From positions 248,001-312,000 of the forward strand of contig NZ_JAFBDU010000002.1 of NCBI RefSeq assembly GCF_016908395.1: 64,000 nucleotides of DNA. Reading direction: 5' to 3'. This DNA comes from Metabacillus crassostreae. Lineage in GTDB: Bacteria > Bacillota > Bacilli > Bacillales > Bacillaceae. The notes beneath the pieces are model-generated. The model saw only the letters and a list, made by a program, of their open reading frames with translations. It made no database searches and was not told the DNA's origin. Numbering within the stretch: the stretch's first letter is position 1; every line of letters begins with the position of its first letter. Positions 27,109 to 36,475 of the stretch are shown here, piece by piece. The position numbers and the translations under genes were made by a program.

Positions 27109-28719
27109 TTACCGCTTTTCTCCTCTATATTCAATAGGAGTGACACCAACGTAGTTTTTAAACACTTTAATAAAGTAGCTCTGATTGTCATACCCTAATC
27201 TTTCACATATTTTCCCAACAGAATCTACAGTTTGTTCGAGTAATTCTTTTGCTCTGTTCATTTTGGCTCTTGTCACATATTCAACAAAAGTACCACCAAC
27301 TTCTTTTTTGAAAAGTCTGCTAAAATAACTAGGATTCAAATAAAGAATGTTCGCAACTTCATCAAGTGTTATTTTCTTTTCTAAATTCACTTCAACATAT
27401 TTACAAGCCTCGAGGACTTCTTTTCGTCTGGATTTTGAACTAGTACTGTTAACTGCAGACAGAAGCATTTCAAAATAATGAATTAACCAGGTTCTTAGCT
27501 CTATTAAAGAATCAATTCCAATCACTTCTTCATGAAGAACTTCATTTGATGTATTAGTACCAAAAAACTGTAAAGCCTTCATCTTAACCTTAAGATCAAG
27601 TAAAAGTTTAAGAATCCAGTCTTTCACAATTTCTGCTGAATATTCTTTTTCCTTAAAGATATCCATCCATTTACATATAAGTGGTCTAATCTCTGAAACA
27701 TCTTTATTTAAAATAAGTTGTCTGATTTCATTTGAAGCCTTGTCATACCATTCAAATAAGCTTTCATTTGTTTTTGTTTCTAGTTCTTTTTTTTCTATTC
27801 TACATGTTTCCATATAAAATCGTTGATTCGAACTATCGAGCAAATGATGCAGTGATGTTTTAAAAGAATGATAGGAATCAAATGGTTTATCTACTATAAA
27901 AGAGAGGGAAATATTTAAAGAACTAAAAACGTTTCTCTGAATTTTCTCAAGACATTTTGTTGTTACTCCGTAACTATCTGACTTTAACGTTGAACTATAT
28001 GGAAAGAACAAAAAAGATTCCTTCTCACTAAACGTAAAAGAAATGGCTATGTGATCATCATCATTTAATACTTCATTAATGACATTTTGGATCGAGAATA
28101 ATAATGTATCTTCAGAATGATAAGATATCTTGGCAGAGCGATAATCTTGTATGAAGCATAGTACAGGAATAAACATTCTATTCGTTAAATCCAACCCATA
28201 GGATCGTGCTTCATCGTAAATACCTTTATTTTCAAAGCTACTTTGATCAATTGTTTTACGTAGAAAATCTCTTTTCATTGATTCTCTGTTTCGTTCAACA
28301 ATACTCTTTAACTTGAATTCTTTTATTTTTTTCTGATCTTCTCTTTCTTTATTTTGCTTTAATTTTTTTAGTACTTCAGTTAAATCTTTCGGATTAAGTG
28401 TATCTTTTAAAAGATAATCTTGTACATTGAGCTTTAAAGCCTGATGTGCATAATCAAACTCATTGTGGCACGTTAACATGCAAACCTGTATATTAGGATT
28501 TATTTCTTTTAATCTCTTGGTTAATTCTAAACCATTCATTTTAGGCATACCGATATCAGTTATTAATATGTCTGGCATTTCATTTAAGGCATGGGTTAGA
28601 GCATTAGCTCCATTTTCATGAGTACTTTGAAGATTTAATCCTAATTGGTTCCAGTTGATTGTCTCAATTAATAGCTCTAGAACTGGATAATCATCATCTA
28701 CTAGCATTACGTTATACAT
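27109..28719 (-). CDS. YesN-type response regulator with AraC domain (second)
   Basis: This 536-residue response regulator has a receiver domain with D8-D10 pocket, phospho-acceptor D55 in LITDIGMPK and K105 in LLKDTLN, a middle region, and a C-terminal AraC domain (about residues 435-536) ending VFKNYVGVTPIEYRGEKR. The ATG is 8 bp past the stop of the kinase gene, with the ribosome-binding site inside the end of that gene, so expression is coupled. It probably activates the DUF2264-lyase genes downstream and the GH88-transporter genes upstream in the locus. It is distinct in sequence from the 6713..8251 regulator. Confidence 0.92.
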   Translation of the reverse strand: MYNVMLVDDDYPVLELLIETINWNQLGLNLQSTHENGANALTHALNEMPDILITDIGMPKMNGLELTKRLKEINPNIQVCMLTCHNEFDYAHQALKLNVQDYLLKDTLNPKDLTEVLKKLKQNKEREDQKKIKEFKLKSIVERNRESMKRDFLRKTIDQSSFENKGIYDEARSYGLDLTNRMFIPVLCFIQDYRSAKISYHSEDTLLFSIQNVINEVLNDDDHIAISFTFSEKESFLFFPYSSTLKSDSYGVTTKCLEKIQRNVFSSLNISLSFIVDKPFDSYHSFKTSLHHLLDSSNQRFYMETCRIEKKELETKTNESLFEWYDKASNEIRQLILNKDVSEIRPLICKWMDIFKEKEYSAEIVKDWILKLLLDLKVKMKALQFFGTNTSNEVLHEEVIGIDSLIELRTWLIHYFEMLLSAVNSTSSKSRRKEVLEACKYVEVNLEKKITLDEVANILYLNPSYFSRLFKKEVGGTFVEYVTRAKMNRAKELLEQTVDSVGKICERLGYDNQSYFIKVFKNYVGVTPIEYRGEKR

Positions 28720-28726
28720 TCATCAT

Positions 28727-30532
28727 TCAACCTCCCCTTAAAACAGACAGTACCACTTTTGTACCTTTTCCGACTTCACTATATACTTCCATATTGAATG
28801 CATCACCAAAAGTCATACACATTCTTTCATATACATTTGTTATACCAATACTTGAGAACCCCATCTTATTTTGCACATTACTAAAGCCTGCATCTCTAGT
28901 TAGTCTTTTTCGTAGATTTAATAGTGACTGTTCACTCATTCCCTCACCATTATCTTCAATAATAATGAAGAAATCATTCCTTTTTAAAAAGGCTTCTACA
29001 GTAATTTTTCCAGCACTTTGATTTAATCCATGGATAATAGAGTTTTCAATAATTGGTTGTAAAATAAAACGTGGTATCATTTCTAAATATGCAGTATCTG
29101 ATACATTAACCTCAAATTGAACTGCTTCTCTTTGACGCATATTCATTAAACGTACATAATCTGTTACGATACCTACTTCATCTCTAAATGTGATCATGCC
29201 TTTGTCTTGATCAATGGTCATTCGTAACAATTTAGATAATGAGCTAATCATTTCAGCACTATCATAATCACCCTTTTTCATCACTTTCATTCGAATGGAA
29301 TTTAATACATTAAATAAGAAATGTGGATTAATTTGAGCCTGAAGCATTGATAGCTCGGCTTTTCGTTTTCTTATTTGAGTTTCTGTAATTTCACTGATCA
29401 TTTCATTTACTCGATCAAGCATTAAATTAAAAGAATTAGAGAGTTTACCTATTTCATCCTTATTTTGAACGTTAGAACGAACCTTTAAGTTACCACTTTG
29501 TACAGTTTCTGCCACATTACTTAAATGCACTAATGGCTTTGTGATTGTCTGTAATATATAGGCTAATAATAGGAAAAAGATAATAAATGAAATCAATTGA
29601 ACAAGAAATACCTTTTGGAAAATTGAATTAATTTTAAAGATAGCTTGTTTGTATGGATTAACTGATACGAGCTTCCATCCCATATTCATTATTTGATGAT
29701 CTGCATAAAGGAAATTCTCCTTCTGCGCAGTTATGATATTTGTAAAATTCGGATCTTGAATTTCCTTTATATAAGGAAATTTGTCCCCGATTTTTTCATT
29801 GTCTCGATGAGATAAAATTTTAAATGAAGAATCTACAAGCATCATTTCTTCTTTACCAGGCAAACTTTCAAATGCTTGCTTCACTTTATTCTCCATTATA
29901 GTTACAATGACATATCCATAGATTTTCAGATTAGAATCTCTTAAAGTTCTAGCAACTGAAATCTGATAAGGATTACTTTTTTGTTCCGATTTGAAAACTG
30001 TTGGCTGACTTCCGATCCAAACGGCTTCATATCCAAAAACTCCATCTAGTTCTTTAAACCAAGGTTCACTAAATAGGTTTTCTGGATTATAATCACTTAC
30101 AGGATAATTGGTGTAGTGCTTTCCGTTTTTTAGAAGTATCGTTACATATGATTTTTCTCCAAGTAGTGTTACATTTTCAATCGTTTTAGACACTTTACTA
30201 TACTCTACAAAGCTTTCATATGCTTCTTCTTGTTCTATAGTATGATCATTTATTTTGGCATTTTTCTTTAAAATAGTGTTAATTTCAGAATCAAGTTGAA
30301 CAAAATTTGCAGCATATAACATATCCTCAAAGATTTTATTCAGGTATTCTCCTGCTAATTTCAATTCTCGATTAGCATTTGACAATGCCTGTTCCTTCAT
30401 AGCATCCTTTGTTAAATAGTTATTAATAAAGAGCGTAATAATAGCAGGTATAACAATACAAATGATGGAAGTTAAAATAACTTTGTAGCGAAAAGAATGG
30501 GGTGGTAACTTCTTTTGTATCTGACTCCACAT
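28727..30532 (-). CDS. YesM-type sensor histidine kinase (second)
   Basis: This 601-residue membrane kinase has segment 1 at about residues 18-40, a ~265-residue extracellular domain of dCache-like appearance, segment 2 at about 307-330, a HAMP region, and the His_kinase motif QAQINPHFLFNVLNSI with His404. ATPase motifs are PIIENSIIHGLN, EDNGEGMSE and SSIGITNVYERM. GGAGG precedes the ATG. It forms a two-component pair with 27109..28719. Which sugar signal it reads is unknown; location suggests a breakdown product handled by the GH88 and lyase enzymes. Confidence 0.92.
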   Translation of the reverse strand: MWSQIQKKLPPHSFRYKVILTSIICIVIPAIITLFINNYLTKDAMKEQALSNANRELKLAGEYLNKIFEDMLYAANFVQLDSEINTILKKNAKINDHTIEQEEAYESFVEYSKVSKTIENVTLLGEKSYVTILLKNGKHYTNYPVSDYNPENLFSEPWFKELDGVFGYEAVWIGSQPTVFKSEQKSNPYQISVARTLRDSNLKIYGYVIVTIMENKVKQAFESLPGKEEMMLVDSSFKILSHRDNEKIGDKFPYIKEIQDPNFTNIITAQKENFLYADHQIMNMGWKLVSVNPYKQAIFKINSIFQKVFLVQLISFIIFFLLLAYILQTITKPLVHLSNVAETVQSGNLKVRSNVQNKDEIGKLSNSFNLMLDRVNEMISEITETQIRKRKAELSMLQAQINPHFLFNVLNSIRMKVMKKGDYDSAEMISSLSKLLRMTIDQDKGMITFRDEVGIVTDYVRLMNMRQREAVQFEVNVSDTAYLEMIPRFILQPIIENSIIHGLNQSAGKITVEAFLKRNDFFIIIEDNGEGMSEQSLLNLRKRLTRDAGFSNVQNKMGFSSIGITNVYERMCMTFGDAFNMEVYSEVGKGTKVVLSVLRGG

Positions 30533-30700
30533 AACTTACCTCCTCATGTAAAGGATAAGATTTCGGGATTAACTATTTTCCCTCTACTTATTATCTTATC
30601 AAAAGTTACTGAAGAGAAGATTTTTTCTTGTGCCTTGTTTGGATACTATAAAGGAAACATGGCATTAAGTACTCTGTTCGTTTAAATTCATGCAATAATT

Positions 30701-31828
30701 TCAAAACAACTGATTATTTCCCTTTAATTTAGCTAGACCTTCAACAAAATAGTAATCTCCATAAATAAGCGGTACATCAATATTCTTCCCTTCAGGATAG
30801 TGACTAGTTCCACTGAGAATCAAGCCTTCTTCATTATGGTTATCCCAAGCACCATAGTTCTCGTAAAGGGATTTAAGTATTCTAGCACCAGCATTCCTAT
30901 AAATTGCAGATTCTGTTGAATTTACTTGATCAGCCAATAACAGTAAACCTGATGCTGCAATTGCACCAGCTGAAGAATCACGATATTTGGTAATGTGATC
31001 AGGAAGCCTAAAATCCCAATATGGAACATAATCTTCTGGTAAATTGGCAATAAAGAAGTGTGAAACATTTTTTGCTGCTTGTAGATATTTATCATCCTTT
31101 GTATATTTAAAAAGTAATGAGAGACCATAAATTGCCCATCCTGCTCCTCTAGACCATGCTGAATCAGGACCAAAGCCTTGACCACCAATAGCTTCAACTC
31201 TTTCCCCAGTTTCAGGATCAAATCGAACAATATGATGTACAGAACCATCTTTTCGTATAAAATGATCTAAAACAGTTTCTCCATGCTTTTTAGCAACAAT
31301 ACTATATCTAGGATCTCCCGTTACATCTGTTGCCCAAAATAATAATGGTAGATTCATCAAGCAATCAATAATTGCCCAGCCTGAATTATTTTCACCTTCA
31401 TACCATGGATTCCAAGCACGAATATAGTTTCCTGAAGCATTAAACCTACCCATTAATAAATTTGCTACTAATAGCCCTCGTCTTTTAGAGTCTTCTTCAT
31501 TTAAAAGTTTATATCTTGCAACACTTGTTAACGTCCACATAAAGCCCATATCATGATCTAACTTATAATAATCTGTGATAACAGTATCCAATTTCTTTTC
31601 ACATTGTTCCGCTAATTCTTTAAAGGAATCATTTTTTGTATCCTGATAAAGCAGCCAAAGTAATCCAGGCCAAAATCCTGCTGTCCACCATGAAGGAGCT
31701 TCCAATTGGTACGTCCCTTCAACACTTGCATGTGGAAAATTCGACCCTATTTTCTCACTCGTTCTTTCAACCTTAGTATTTACTTTCAGCCATGCTTCCT
31801 CAACCCATCCTAAACTGCTATTCATCAT
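30701..31828 (-). CDS. GH88 unsaturated glucuronyl hydrolase
   Basis: This 375-residue cytoplasmic GH88 enzyme removes delta-4,5-unsaturated glucuronic acid from lyase-produced oligosaccharides by a hydration mechanism. Catalytic aspartates correspond to Asp93 in LDHDMGFMW and Asp155 in GWAIIDCLMNLPLLFW (Asp88 and Asp149 in the Bacillus GL1 enzyme). APSWWTAGFWPGLLWLLY at the N-terminus is characteristic. AAAGGTGAT precedes two adjacent ATGs. It follows the binding-protein gene of the second CUT1 transporter, with a strong hairpin in the 155-bp gap, so it is likely the last gene of that operon. Confidence 0.93.
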   Translation of the reverse strand: MMNSSLGWVEEAWLKVNTKVERTSEKIGSNFPHASVEGTYQLEAPSWWTAGFWPGLLWLLYQDTKNDSFKELAEQCEKKLDTVITDYYKLDHDMGFMWTLTSVARYKLLNEEDSKRRGLLVANLLMGRFNASGNYIRAWNPWYEGENNSGWAIIDCLMNLPLLFWATDVTGDPRYSIVAKKHGETVLDHFIRKDGSVHHIVRFDPETGERVEAIGGQGFGPDSAWSRGAGWAIYGLSLLFKYTKDDKYLQAAKNVSHFFIANLPEDYVPYWDFRLPDHITKYRDSSAGAIAASGLLLLADQVNSTESAIYRNAGARILKSLYENYGAWDNHNEEGLILSGTSHYPEGKNIDVPLIYGDYYFVEGLAKLKGNNQLF

Positions 31829-31881
31829 ATCACCTTTCCTATTTTTCAGTTTTCATCAGACATAAAATAACGAAAAGAAAA

Positions 31882-31960
31882 AGGCGTCAGCTTTTGCTGC
31901 ATCCATTTCCTTGCCTCCCAATTAAATAGGTTGGGAGGAAGGGAAATGGCATTTACGCCT
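31882..31960 (-). terminator. Long hairpin between binding-protein and GH88 genes
   Basis: Outer arms AGGCGT/ACGCCT and inner arms CCATTTCC..CCTCCCAA / TTGGGAGG..GGAAATGG form a very stable stem. The U-run is weak (T-rich only), so it may act as partial terminator or message stabiliser, lowering GH88 relative to the binding protein. Confidence 0.7.
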
Positions 31961-31983
31961 AATACATATGCATTTATCAACAA

Positions 31984-33351
31984 TTATTTATTATTATCAA
32001 TAATTTCTTGTGCTCTCTCTTGTGTTGCCTTTAATGTTTGCTCAATTTCTTGTTCACCTAAAATTAATTTTTCATACTCTTCATTTACAACCTTGTATAG
32101 CTCTGCTTGATAAGGAACAGGCGGGATAATTTTAGACGATTTTGCTCCCTTTAATACGTTCACTAATGATTCTCGATCTACTTTTTCAGGTGTTACAGTA
32201 TCTGCTAAGATTCCATCGATAATAGATCCTAGTTCTTCTTCACTAACACCATTCCAAGAAGGAATATTTTTCCCTTGAACAATTTGACCTTCAGAGGTGT
32301 ACCAACGAATAAATGTATAAGCTTCCTTCTTATGCTTTGAGTTTGCAGCCACAGACATAAAATCTGTAGTTACAGGAGTATAGCCACCAGCATCTCCAGC
32401 TTCGTTCTTAGGGTATGGAGCTACAGCTACATTAAAGTCTAGTGGAAATTGTTCTGTTCCACCTAATTCTGTATTCATCCAGCTACCTATTAACACCATG
32501 CTTGCGTCCTGACCAAAAAACTGATTACGATAATGAAGCTTCTGTGAAATAATGTCTGTATATGGTGTTGCAGATTTATCTACCTTTTCCATTTGAACAC
32601 GCATTTCTAATGTCTTCTTAAACAGGGGACTATCAAAATTAGATGTACCATCTGCTTTAATAAATTCGGTATTATCTTCTTCACTAGCAAGAGCCAATTT
32701 CATGAACTCCAACCAGCCTCCACCTTGTGGACCGTGGAAATATGTTCCATAATGATCATCAGTTGTAAGCTTTTTCGCATAATCCATATATTCATCCCAG
32801 GTCCAATCCGTTGGCACTTCTAGTCCTGCTTCGTCTAAATGAGTCTTATTTACTAATACATACCATGGATTGAATTTTCCCGGAAGAGCATAATAGTTAT
32901 CATTAAGCTTTGTATCCACTTTATATTCTTCATTTAATGTATATCCTTCTTCTTCAATAAATTCATCTATTGGCGCTACCATGCCTAATGCAACACGCTG
33001 TGCGTAACTAGCAGGATCACTAAACATTAAAACATCTAGTTGTTCTCCAGAAGCTGCTGCCAAATCTAACTTTTGTGTTGCTTCTTGTGTATCTCCTTTT
33101 TCACTAAGAATGACAAGATCAACATCTATTTTTGGATACTCTTCCTCAAAAGCTGCAATTGTTTTTTCCCAATTATAGCTTGCTTCATTTCCGTGTGTAT
33201 GGAACTTAATTGTAACTGCTTCATCAGATGCCTTATTATCCTTACTATCTTCTGTTCCAGAGGTATTTTCTCCTCCACCTGTACAACCTGCTAGCACCCC
33301 AACTAACATCGTAGAAGCAGCTATTGTAGACCAAAACTTCTTCTTCATCAT
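31984..33351 (-). CDS. ABC transporter sugar-binding lipoprotein (second CUT1 system)
   Basis: This 455-residue family 1 binding protein has lipobox LAGC (Cys23), an acidic linker, and a domain beginning VTIKFHTHGNEASYNWEKT. It is more distant from the two binding proteins at 594 and 4849, so a different ligand is likely. It supplies the permeases encoded upstream (33502..34335, 34349..35287). GGGGGAG precedes the ATG pair. A cre-like site is at 33382..33395, which also lies after the permease gene, so a second promoter may drive this gene. Confidence 0.9.
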   Translation of the reverse strand: MMKKKFWSTIAASTMLVGVLAGCTGGGENTSGTEDSKDNKASDEAVTIKFHTHGNEASYNWEKTIAAFEEEYPKIDVDLVILSEKGDTQEATQKLDLAAASGEQLDVLMFSDPASYAQRVALGMVAPIDEFIEEEGYTLNEEYKVDTKLNDNYYALPGKFNPWYVLVNKTHLDEAGLEVPTDWTWDEYMDYAKKLTTDDHYGTYFHGPQGGGWLEFMKLALASEEDNTEFIKADGTSNFDSPLFKKTLEMRVQMEKVDKSATPYTDIISQKLHYRNQFFGQDASMVLIGSWMNTELGGTEQFPLDFNVAVAPYPKNEAGDAGGYTPVTTDFMSVAANSKHKKEAYTFIRWYTSEGQIVQGKNIPSWNGVSEEELGSIIDGILADTVTPEKVDRESLVNVLKGAKSSKIIPPVPYQAELYKVVNEEYEKLILGEQEIEQTLKATQERAQEIIDNNK

Positions 33352-33381
33352 ATTTCTCCCCCTTATTAAGTTCTTCTATAA

Positions 33382-33395
33382 TGAAAGCCCTTACA
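33382..33395 (+). promoter_or_regulatory. cre-like site before second-system binding protein
   Basis: TGAAAGCCCTTACA differs from the cre consensus at one central base (G to C). It is about 30 bp upstream of the binding-protein start. Confidence 0.4.
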
Positions 33396-33501
33396 CGAAA
33401 AAGTATAGCAAAGGCTTTAACCATTAATATAATAATTATTTTACTCATATCGGAAAATATTTGACTTTTCAAAATTACTTCCTGCTACATATTGTTTTTT
33501 A

Positions 33502-34335
33502 TTACCCCTTTACTCCACCCAATGCTATTCCTTCAATTACTTGCTTTTGCCCGATCATAAATACAATCAGTAATGGTAGAATAGCAGAAACTGCTGCAGC
33601 CATAATTAATGAATAAAACTCTCCATTAATTGTTGTAAACTTTTGCATTGCCAGTTGAATTGTATAAAGAGCATCTGATCGTAAGAAAATTAAAGGGTTT
33701 TGATAATCATTCCAAGTCCAAATGAACCTTAAGATTGCATATGTTGCAACTGCAGGGCGCACGATAGGTAAAGCAATTGACCAAAAAATCCTCCAATGAC
33801 CTGCACCATCAATTTTTGCAGCATCAATGTACTCGTTATGAATTCCCATAAAAAATTGTCGGAGCATAAAAGTTCCTAATACACTAAAGCTACCTAATAA
33901 TATTAGCCCTAAGTGACTATCAAACAACCCAATATTTCGATAAAGAATAAATTGTGGAACTAAGCTAGCCTGTGGAGGAACCATATAAGTTGCTAAAACT
34001 ATGATAAATAACCATTTACCTGTAGGAAATTTCACTTTAGAAAAACCATAAGCTGCTAAAGCTGAAACTGTACAAGAAACGACTGTCGTGAGTACTGCAA
34101 CTTTAATTGAATTCCAGTAATAGAGATAAAAAGGAAACTCTCCAAACCAAACTTGATGATAATTATTAAAACCATTCCATCTCTCAGGTATCCATTGTAT
34201 AGGGAACTTAAATACATCAGCTTCTATTTTAAAAGAAGTTGAAAGCATCCATACGAATGGTAATAAAAACAAAATACTAACTAAAAATACTACTATTGTA
34301 AATATGAGCTTTTGAATATTTAGTTTCTTACTCAT
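33502..34335 (-). CDS. CUT1 sugar ABC transporter permease (MalG type, second system)
   Basis: This 277-residue inner-membrane permease has six segments and the coupling loop DAAKIDGAGHWRIFWSIALP (about residues 180-199). The C-terminus ...EGIALGGVKG is typical. I placed the start at ATG 34335 (MSKKLNIQK), preceded by GGAGGG; a frame extending to 34377 overlaps the partner permease and lacks a site. It lies 13 bp after the partner gene, so both are cotranscribed. Confidence 0.92.
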   Translation of the reverse strand: MSKKLNIQKLIFTIVVFLVSILFLLPFVWMLSTSFKIEADVFKFPIQWIPERWNGFNNYHQVWFGEFPFYLYYWNSIKVAVLTTVVSCTVSALAAYGFSKVKFPTGKWLFIIVLATYMVPPQASLVPQFILYRNIGLFDSHLGLILLGSFSVLGTFMLRQFFMGIHNEYIDAAKIDGAGHWRIFWSIALPIVRPAVATYAILRFIWTWNDYQNPLIFLRSDALYTIQLAMQKFTTINGEFYSLIMAAAVSAILPLLIVFMIGQKQVIEGIALGGVKG

Positions 34336-34348
34336 AAGGTTCCCTCCT

Positions 34349-35287
34349 TTAATAATTAACCCATTTCTTTTGTCCAATCCATTGTAATATTGTGATTAAG
34401 AAGACAATAAAGAATAAGATAACTGCCATTGCAGATGAATATCCAATATCTAAATTAACGAAAGCTGTGTCATATAGGTGCCATACAAGCATGCTTGTTG
34501 AATGCAAAGGGCCACCTTTTGTTAAAACTGCGATTAAATCGAACACCTTAAATGTTGAAATAATACCTGTGATTAGTAAGAAAAATGACGTAGGAGAAAC
34601 CATTGGGAAAGTAATATGACGAAACTTCACCCAAGAATTTGCTCCATCCATATCTGCTGCTTCATATAATTCTTTAGGAATCGATTGTAGACCAGCAATA
34701 TAGATAATTAAATTAAAGCCAACCGAAATCCATATTTGAATTAACATAACAGATATTAATGCAAAATTCGGATCAGCAATCCATAATGGTGGGTTCTCAA
34801 TACCTAATGACATTAATGTTTGATTAATTGGTCCTGAAGATGGATGAAACAATACTTGCCAAACAACCGCGATCGCAACAACACTTGATATATATGGCAT
34901 AAAAAACGCAACTTTAAAGTAGCTTTTCATGTAAACGCTTTTATCTATAACCACAGCTAAAAACAAAGAAAATGCCATACAGATTGGTACTGTAAATAAG
35001 AAGATCCCATTATTTAATAATGATTTTACAAACACTTTATCTTCAATTAGATCTTTAAAATTACTAAACCCTACCCATTTTAATTGATCAATTCCTTGAA
35101 TAAACTTCCAATCTGAAAAACTTAAAATAAATGTAGCAAAAATCGGCAGTAGAACTAATACAGAAACTCCAATAAGCATCGGAGATACAAATAGAAAACC
35201 CGCTAAATTTTCACTTCTTTCTGACTTTACTTTATTTCTATTGATTTTCACTTTTGAGGATGTAGTTATTTCTGGCTTCGAACTCAT
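34349..35287 (-). CDS. CUT1 sugar ABC transporter permease (MalF type, second system)
   Basis: This 312-residue permease has six membrane segments following a basic cytoplasmic N-terminus, and the EAA loop EAADMDGANSWVKFRHITFP (about residues 205-224). GAGGTG precedes the ATG. It is the first gene of the second CUT1 transporter (permease, permease, binding protein, GH88). Upstream is a YesL-like gene, separated by a terminator and MITE copy 2. The missing ATPase must come from elsewhere (MsmX-type). Confidence 0.92.
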   Translation of the reverse strand: MSSKPEITTSSKVKINRNKVKSERSENLAGFLFVSPMLIGVSVLVLLPIFATFILSFSDWKFIQGIDQLKWVGFSNFKDLIEDKVFVKSLLNNGIFLFTVPICMAFSLFLAVVIDKSVYMKSYFKVAFFMPYISSVVAIAVVWQVLFHPSSGPINQTLMSLGIENPPLWIADPNFALISVMLIQIWISVGFNLIIYIAGLQSIPKELYEAADMDGANSWVKFRHITFPMVSPTSFFLLITGIISTFKVFDLIAVLTKGGPLHSTSMLVWHLYDTAFVNLDIGYSSAMAVILFFIVFLITILQWIGQKKWVNY

Positions 35288-35447
35288 CTGATTTCACCTC
35301 TCTTTTAATATATCTTCATTATAAAAAAAGTAGAGTTTCAATACTTAACAGTATTTTGATAGATATTGCAATAATTTTTACCTCTTTATAAAAAGTATTA
35401 AAAATTTACAAATAACCTCAGCCCATTCTTAAATCAATTCTGGATAA

Positions 35448-35626
35448 ATAACAAAGGCTGTTTTCGTAAACTTTTTTGCTTTTAATAACTACAAGTAAAC
35501 AACACTGTATAAAGCATGGTGGCATCTTTTCTTCATAAATTAGTACCTATTTTGCTATAACAACAATGTTTTTACTACATAGATAGGACAATTAGCAACA
35601 ATCATTCTGAAAAGAGCCATAACAAA
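35448..35626. mobile_element. MITE-like element copy 2 with 8-bp target duplication
   Basis: A 163-bp element at 35456..35618 is flanked by a perfect direct repeat ATAACAAA (35448..35455 and 35619..35626). Its ends GGCTGTTTTCGTAAAC and CTGAAAAGAGCC, and the inner TTTTTTGCT/AGCAACAAT, match copy 1 at 4626..4795. It is non-coding and inserted between the YesL-like gene terminator and the second permease operon. The differing target sequences in the two copies show independent insertion events. Confidence 0.87.
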
Positions 35627-35630
35627 AAAG

Positions 35631-35679
35631 AACACCGATATACTTGCTTTGTGAAAAATGGCAGATATATCGCTGTTTA
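35631..35679 (-). terminator. Terminator after second YesL-like gene
   Basis: AACAGCGATATA and TATATCGGTGTT form the stem; on the minus strand CTTTTTTG follows. It lies 14 bp beyond the YesL-like stop codon. Confidence 0.75.
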
Positions 35680-35692
35680 AGAATTAATGAAA

Positions 35693-36316
35693 CTATGAAT
35701 TTATGCTAAGATTCATACTCGAAAAAATTGAGTATGATAAGTACATTAAAACAAAAGATATGCCACTACCAAAAAACAATAATGCTACTCCTGGAAAAAT
35801 CAAACTTATTAACACACCTGTTCCAACTGCAAGAATCATTGTGAATGTACGAAATGGAAAAGAGGTACCTAAGAGAATAGCTGATTTATAATATTGAAGG
35901 ATGGAGCCTTCGAGATGTACATACACCGGGAAAATATAAATAAGGACAATAACTAATATAAAAGTCATAATAACAAAGCAAGTTAAAAAAATGTAGTGAA
36001 GTATTCCTTGCATAGAATTAATTAAAACCAAATCAATATACATGAAACCTATGATACCTACCAATGTTCCAAACAGTAAATTTGCCTTTTTAAACTCAGT
36101 TTTATAAACATCCCAAAAGGTAGAAAAAATTGAGATGTTATGCTCTCCCATTATCCATTTGCGTACAATAGAAAATAAAGCTACAGTTGATGGAGCAATT
36201 CCAAACATGATAAAACCTACTAATGTAAAAAACATCCACAAGAGATTGATATAGGCAAATTTACTAATCCAATCACATATTCGTAAAACCCCTGAAGTCC
36301 AACCTGCTGATTCCAA
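35693..36316 (-). CDS. YesL-like DUF624 membrane protein (second)
   Basis: This 207-residue DUF624 protein is homologous to the 2034..2702 product. It shares APSTVALFSIVRKWIMGEHN and the pattern of about five membrane segments. The start is TTG at 36316, after GGAGGG. It lies upstream of the second CUT1 operon but is separated from it by a terminator and a MITE, so the original linkage seems to have been interrupted. Function is unknown; the repeated pairing with CUT1 permeases and YesMN suggests a transporter-accessory role. Confidence 0.85.
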   Translation of the reverse strand: MESAGWTSGVLRICDWISKFAYINLLWMFFTLVGFIMFGIAPSTVALFSIVRKWIMGEHNISIFSTFWDVYKTEFKKANLLFGTLVGIIGFMYIDLVLINSMQGILHYIFLTCFVIMTFILVIVLIYIFPVYVHLEGSILQYYKSAILLGTSFPFRTFTMILAVGTGVLISLIFPGVALLFFGSGISFVLMYLSYSIFSSMNLSINS

Positions 36317-36475
36317 AATGTTTCCCTCCTTCTAGCGGTTATTAACTTAATCATAATTTTTATGTTTTTACATAAATATCACTTTTTTTACTACTTTCAG
36401 AAAAATTTTTACTTCATTCATTTATTTGGCTTTAAACAAAATAAATAAAATAAAAGAGAGCATAGTACATAGAAC

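Noticed and set aside
27109-30532. Whether the second kinase-regulator pair is a copy of the first
   Set aside because: Sensing domains, receiver flanks and AraC recognition regions differ strongly, so these are independent paralogues and not a recent duplication.
23238-31828. Glycosaminoglycan (heparin or chondroitin sulfate) degradation as the main role
   Set aside because: Lyase and GH88 alone would fit, but no sulfatase, no exported lyase and no hexosamine genes are seen, while GH59, esterase and GH43-like genes point elsewhere. Not excluded for genes outside the window.
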